A stretch of DNA of 5,096 nt from Nanobdellota archaeon. Its GTDB lineage: Archaea > Nanobdellota > Nanobdellia > Pacearchaeales > GW2011-AR1. Below, piece after piece: positions 4,589 to 5,096 of this stretch (position 1 is its first letter; every line of letters starts with the position of its first letter). The position numbers were made by a program, and so were the translations under genes. The notes beneath the pieces are model-generated. The model ran no database searches. It saw only the letters and a program-made list of their open reading frames with translations, and was not told where the DNA came from. The stretch spans positions 1 through 5,096 of the forward strand of contig JAHKAF010000094.1 of NCBI GenBank assembly GCA_018825865.1. The letters are read 5' to 3'.

Positions 4589-5096
4589 AAGAAGGGGAAA
4601 ATTTTATAGAAGCATTAAAAAAGAACTTTTCAAAAATTAAAAAGATAACTCAGGAGATTTCGTCGCTTTCAGAGAATATAGAAAAAATGCCTAACCAGGA
4701 TGAAAAAAAATTTATCTCTTCCCAGATAAATTCCTTGAAAATTTCTTTAAGAGAAGCCAATGAGAGAACTCTGGAAATATTGGATAAAGTTTATCTTGCA
4801 AAACCTTTAAAACCTGAACCCCAAAAGGTGCTTCTCAAAAAAGATTTGAAGGAAGCGGCTTCTTCAGGACATAAATCTTCTTCTAAAATCTTAAAATCCC
4901 TAAGAAGGGAAATTCCAGAACTAGAAAGAAAGACAATTAAACGGCTTAAAGAAAGGGGTGAGGAAATCAAGCTAGAGAAGGTGAGAAAAGCAAGCAGATA
5001 TGTTTGGATATCAAATAAAGTTTTTTCAAGATTTTCGATGTCTATTGTAAATAATAAAATCTTCAGAAATTTAAAGAGAGATTTGATAAAGGCTAA
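4585..5096 (+). CDS. TadC/FlaJ-like pilus platform protein, N-terminal part (3' partial)
   Basis: The frame is open from the ATG at 4585 to the right edge: 170 full codons, then two bases. Residues 138-170 (YVWISNKVFSRFSMSIVNNK, then IFRNLKRDLIKA) resemble the stretch that precedes the membrane domain in archaeal type II secretion F/TadC proteins. The membrane helices themselves lie beyond the window. Before it comes a long soluble extension: a charged helical hairpin (about 5-68, with a KMPNQDEKK turn near 34-42), a Pro/Lys linker (71-80) and a basic helical stretch (101-136). The protein should sit in the inner part of the pilus base as the integral membrane platform that the ATPase drives. 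The start overlaps the 54-residue gene and has a strong ribosome binding site. The identification rests on the pre-membrane motif and on the ATPase-platform gene order, so FlaJ/ArlJ versus TadC cannot be decided here. Confidence 0.8.
   Translation, partial: MKEGENFIEALKKNFSKIKKITQEISSLSENIEKMPNQDEKKFISSQINSLKISLREANERTLEILDKVYLAKPLKPEPQKVLLKKDLKEAASSGHKSSSKILKSLRREIPELERKTIKRLKERGEEIKLEKVRKASRYVWISNKVFSRFSMSIVNNKIFRNLKRDLIKA

Overview
The window looks like AT-rich archaeal DNA, probably from a small-genome DPANN lineage of the Woesearchaeota/Pacearchaeota type. That placement is an inference. It rests on prepilin genes with class III (type IV pilin-like) signal peptides, a FlaI/TadA-type secretion ATPase of archaeal organisation followed by a TadC-type platform gene, archaeal TATA-box promoters, an apparently leaderless pilin gene, and GAGG-type ribosome binding sites in front of the machinery genes.

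Layout. (1) Positions 1-659 hold the 3' end of a gene for a cysteine-containing, probably extracellular protein, then after a 6-nt gap a small single-pass membrane protein with a long acidic tail. Both are unassigned. (2) Positions 660-1034 have no intact gene. They hold a T-rich terminator, a probable decayed minus-strand reading frame with in-frame stops, and the promoter of the next gene. (3) Positions 1035-2010 hold two tandem prepilin genes, the first with the classic archaeal VSPVIA signature. (4) Positions 2011-2226 are a non-coding spacer with a terminator, a near-perfect 17-bp direct repeat, an inverted repeat around the likely TATA box and a short hairpin. (5) Positions 2227-4309 hold a third prepilin-like gene, with Glu at mature position +5, and the assembly ATPase, separated by 1 nt. 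(6) Positions 4310-5096 hold a 54-residue helical protein gene, overlapping by 4 nt the start of a TadC/FlaJ-like platform protein that runs off the end of the window.

Together regions 3-6 make a type IV pilus or pilus-like secretion/adhesion locus. The prepilins would be processed by a PibD/EppA-type peptidase (not in the window), inserted at the membrane platform (TadC) and polymerised by the cytoplasmic ATPase. The general system is known. The less described parts are the small helical protein, the long helical N-terminal extension of the platform protein, and the repeat-containing control region ahead of the machinery operon. I saw no RNA genes, CRISPR array, insertion sequence or integrase.
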